From positions 2,418,001-2,482,000 of the forward strand of contig NZ_CP045915.1 of NCBI RefSeq assembly GCF_009650095.1: DNA of 64,000 nucleotides. Reading direction: 5' to 3'. Position 1 is the first letter of the stretch. Every line of letters begins with the position of its first letter. This document shows positions 63,285 to 64,000 of this stretch, one piece after another. This DNA is from Gracilibacillus salitolerans. Lineage in GTDB: Bacteria; Bacillota; Bacilli; Bacillales; Amphibacillaceae. A program made the translations under genes and the position numbers. The notes under the pieces are model-generated. The model searched no databases and was not told where the DNA came from. It was given only the letters and a program-made list of their open reading frames with translations.

Positions 63285-63512
63285 ATGTTATCAAAGGAAA
63301 AAATCGCTCGTATTAATACGTTAGCAAATAAAGCGAAAAAAGAAGGATTAACGGATGAAGAAAAACAGGAACAAAAATCGCTGCGTGAAGCATACCTGAA
63401 AAACGTTAGAAAATCCTTTAAAAACCATATGAAAGGGATGACAGTCATTGACCCTAACGGGAATGATGTCACTCCAGAAAAATTAAAACAATTAAAAGAG
63501 AAGAAAAAGTAG
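63285..63512 (+). CDS. ynzC: DUF896 family protein YnzC
   Basis: The 75-residue helical protein has the family start MLSKEKIARINTLANKAKKE and EEKQEQKSLREAYLKNVRKS. In B. subtilis ynzC belongs to the yneA SOS operon. The ribosome site AAGAGGTG precedes it. Function unknown; a helical hairpin is expected. Confidence 0.94.
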   Translation: MLSKEKIARINTLANKAKKEGLTDEEKQEQKSLREAYLKNVRKSFKNHMKGMTVIDPNGNDVTPEKLKQLKEKKK

Positions 63513-63678
63513 CGACTTCTACTTTTTCTTCAAAATATTAAAAAATTTAACAAAAACTGATATTTCTAAAGAAATTACTCGCTTTTTGACTTGATATACT
63601 TGTCTTTAAAGTGATTTCGTTATAGGATTATAAATGTGCGTACATATTTTGCATTTTGGAAAGGGGACAAATTAAACG

Positions 63679-64000
63679 ATGTCAAAGCAAATTGAACAAA
63701 TGTCTATTAATGCAATTAGAACATTGTCAATAGACGCGATTGAAAAAGCTAATTCTGGTCATCCAGGGTTACCAATGGGTGCGGCACCAATGGCATATAC
63801 CCTCTGGACACAACACATGAATCATAATCCGAAAAGCTCTAAATGGTTTAATCGTGATCGTTTTGTATTATCTGCAGGTCATGGTTCCATGTTACTTTAC
63901 AGCTTACTTCACTTGTCAGGTTATGATGTAACAATTGAAGACCTAAAAGGGTTCCGTCAATGGGATTCTAAAACTCCTGGTCACCCGGAAGTACACCATA
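63679..64000 (+). CDS. tkt: Transketolase, 3' partial
   Basis: The gene runs off the right edge after 107 codons. The visible part has the thiamine-diphosphate enzyme start [20 protein letters not shown] near residue 20 and [19 protein letters not shown] near 65. Transketolase links glycolysis and the pentose phosphate path. It follows the lexA-ynzC locus as in B. subtilis. The ribosome site AAAGGGGAC is good. Confidence 0.96.
   Translation, partial: MSKQIEQMSINAIRTLSIDAIEKANSGHPGLPMGAAPMAYTLWTQHMNHNPKSSKWFNRDRFVLSAGHGSMLLYSLLHLSGYDVTIEDLKGFRQWDSKTPGHPEVHH

Overview
The window is chromosomal DNA from an AT-rich, endospore-forming member of the Bacillaceae. Evidence for this is the B. subtilis-like gene order (ymxG-ymxH-spoVFAB-asd-dapGA-tepA-ylzJ-spoIIIE-ymfCFHIJM-pgsA-cinA-recA-rny-ymdB-spoVS-miaB-ricA-cotE-mutSL-miaA-hfq-hflX-ynbB-glnRA, then lexA-yneAB-ynzC-tkt), the spore genes, and two sequences that match the sigma-K promoter consensus. 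A halotolerant genus such as Gracilibacillus, Virgibacillus or Oceanobacillus is likely, but the genus is only inferred.

Layout. From 1 to 43.5 kb is conserved core: an M16 peptidase, dipicolinate synthase and its precursor pathway (Asd, DapG, DapA), the SpoIIIE translocase, the ymf cluster, PgsA, CinA, RecA, RNase Y, YmdB, SpoVS, MiaB, RicA, MutS/MutL, MiaA, Hfq, HflX and the GlnR/GlnA nitrogen operon. This core is interrupted by small islands: a lipoprotein plus CotY/CotZ locus (21.9-24.1 kb), a vanR-vanS-vanY-like operon (29.4-32.2 kb), and a dispersed GC-richer repeat found three times.

From 43.5 to about 58.8 kb, between glnA and lexA, lies a graveyard of prophage remnants integrated at the 3' end of glnA. 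A 97-bp segment covering the end of glnA and its terminator is duplicated at 49758-49854. A broken tyrosine integrase follows the first copy and the C-terminal scrap of a second integrase follows the second copy. Repeated fragments of a lysis module (XhlA, holin, endolysin tail) and four copies of one minus-strand 3' gene end are scattered through the region. Cargo includes a DUF421 membrane protein, a CNNM/CorC transporter-like protein, a DUF378 protein, a monooxygenase-like protein, three CBO0543-like membrane proteins, an IS3 element with a frameshift, and an Erm(A)-like 23S rRNA methyltransferase preceded by two leader peptides.

From 58.8 to 64 kb the core resumes with probable spore genes (a coiled-coil protein, a YjcZ-like miniprotein, a Cys-containing spore-surface-like protein) and the SOS locus: lexA divergent from a very short yneA-like ORF, yneB and ynzC, with three LexA boxes, ending in the start of transketolase.

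How the genes work together. Asd, DapG and DapA make dihydrodipicolinate, which SpoVFAB converts to dipicolinate for the spore core. SpoIIIE pumps the chromosome into the forespore, SpoVS acts in spore development, and CotE and CotY/Z build the coat. LexA, RecA and the yneA operon form the SOS circuit. All positions and motifs come from reading the sequence. Family names rest on recalled family features, not on database searches.
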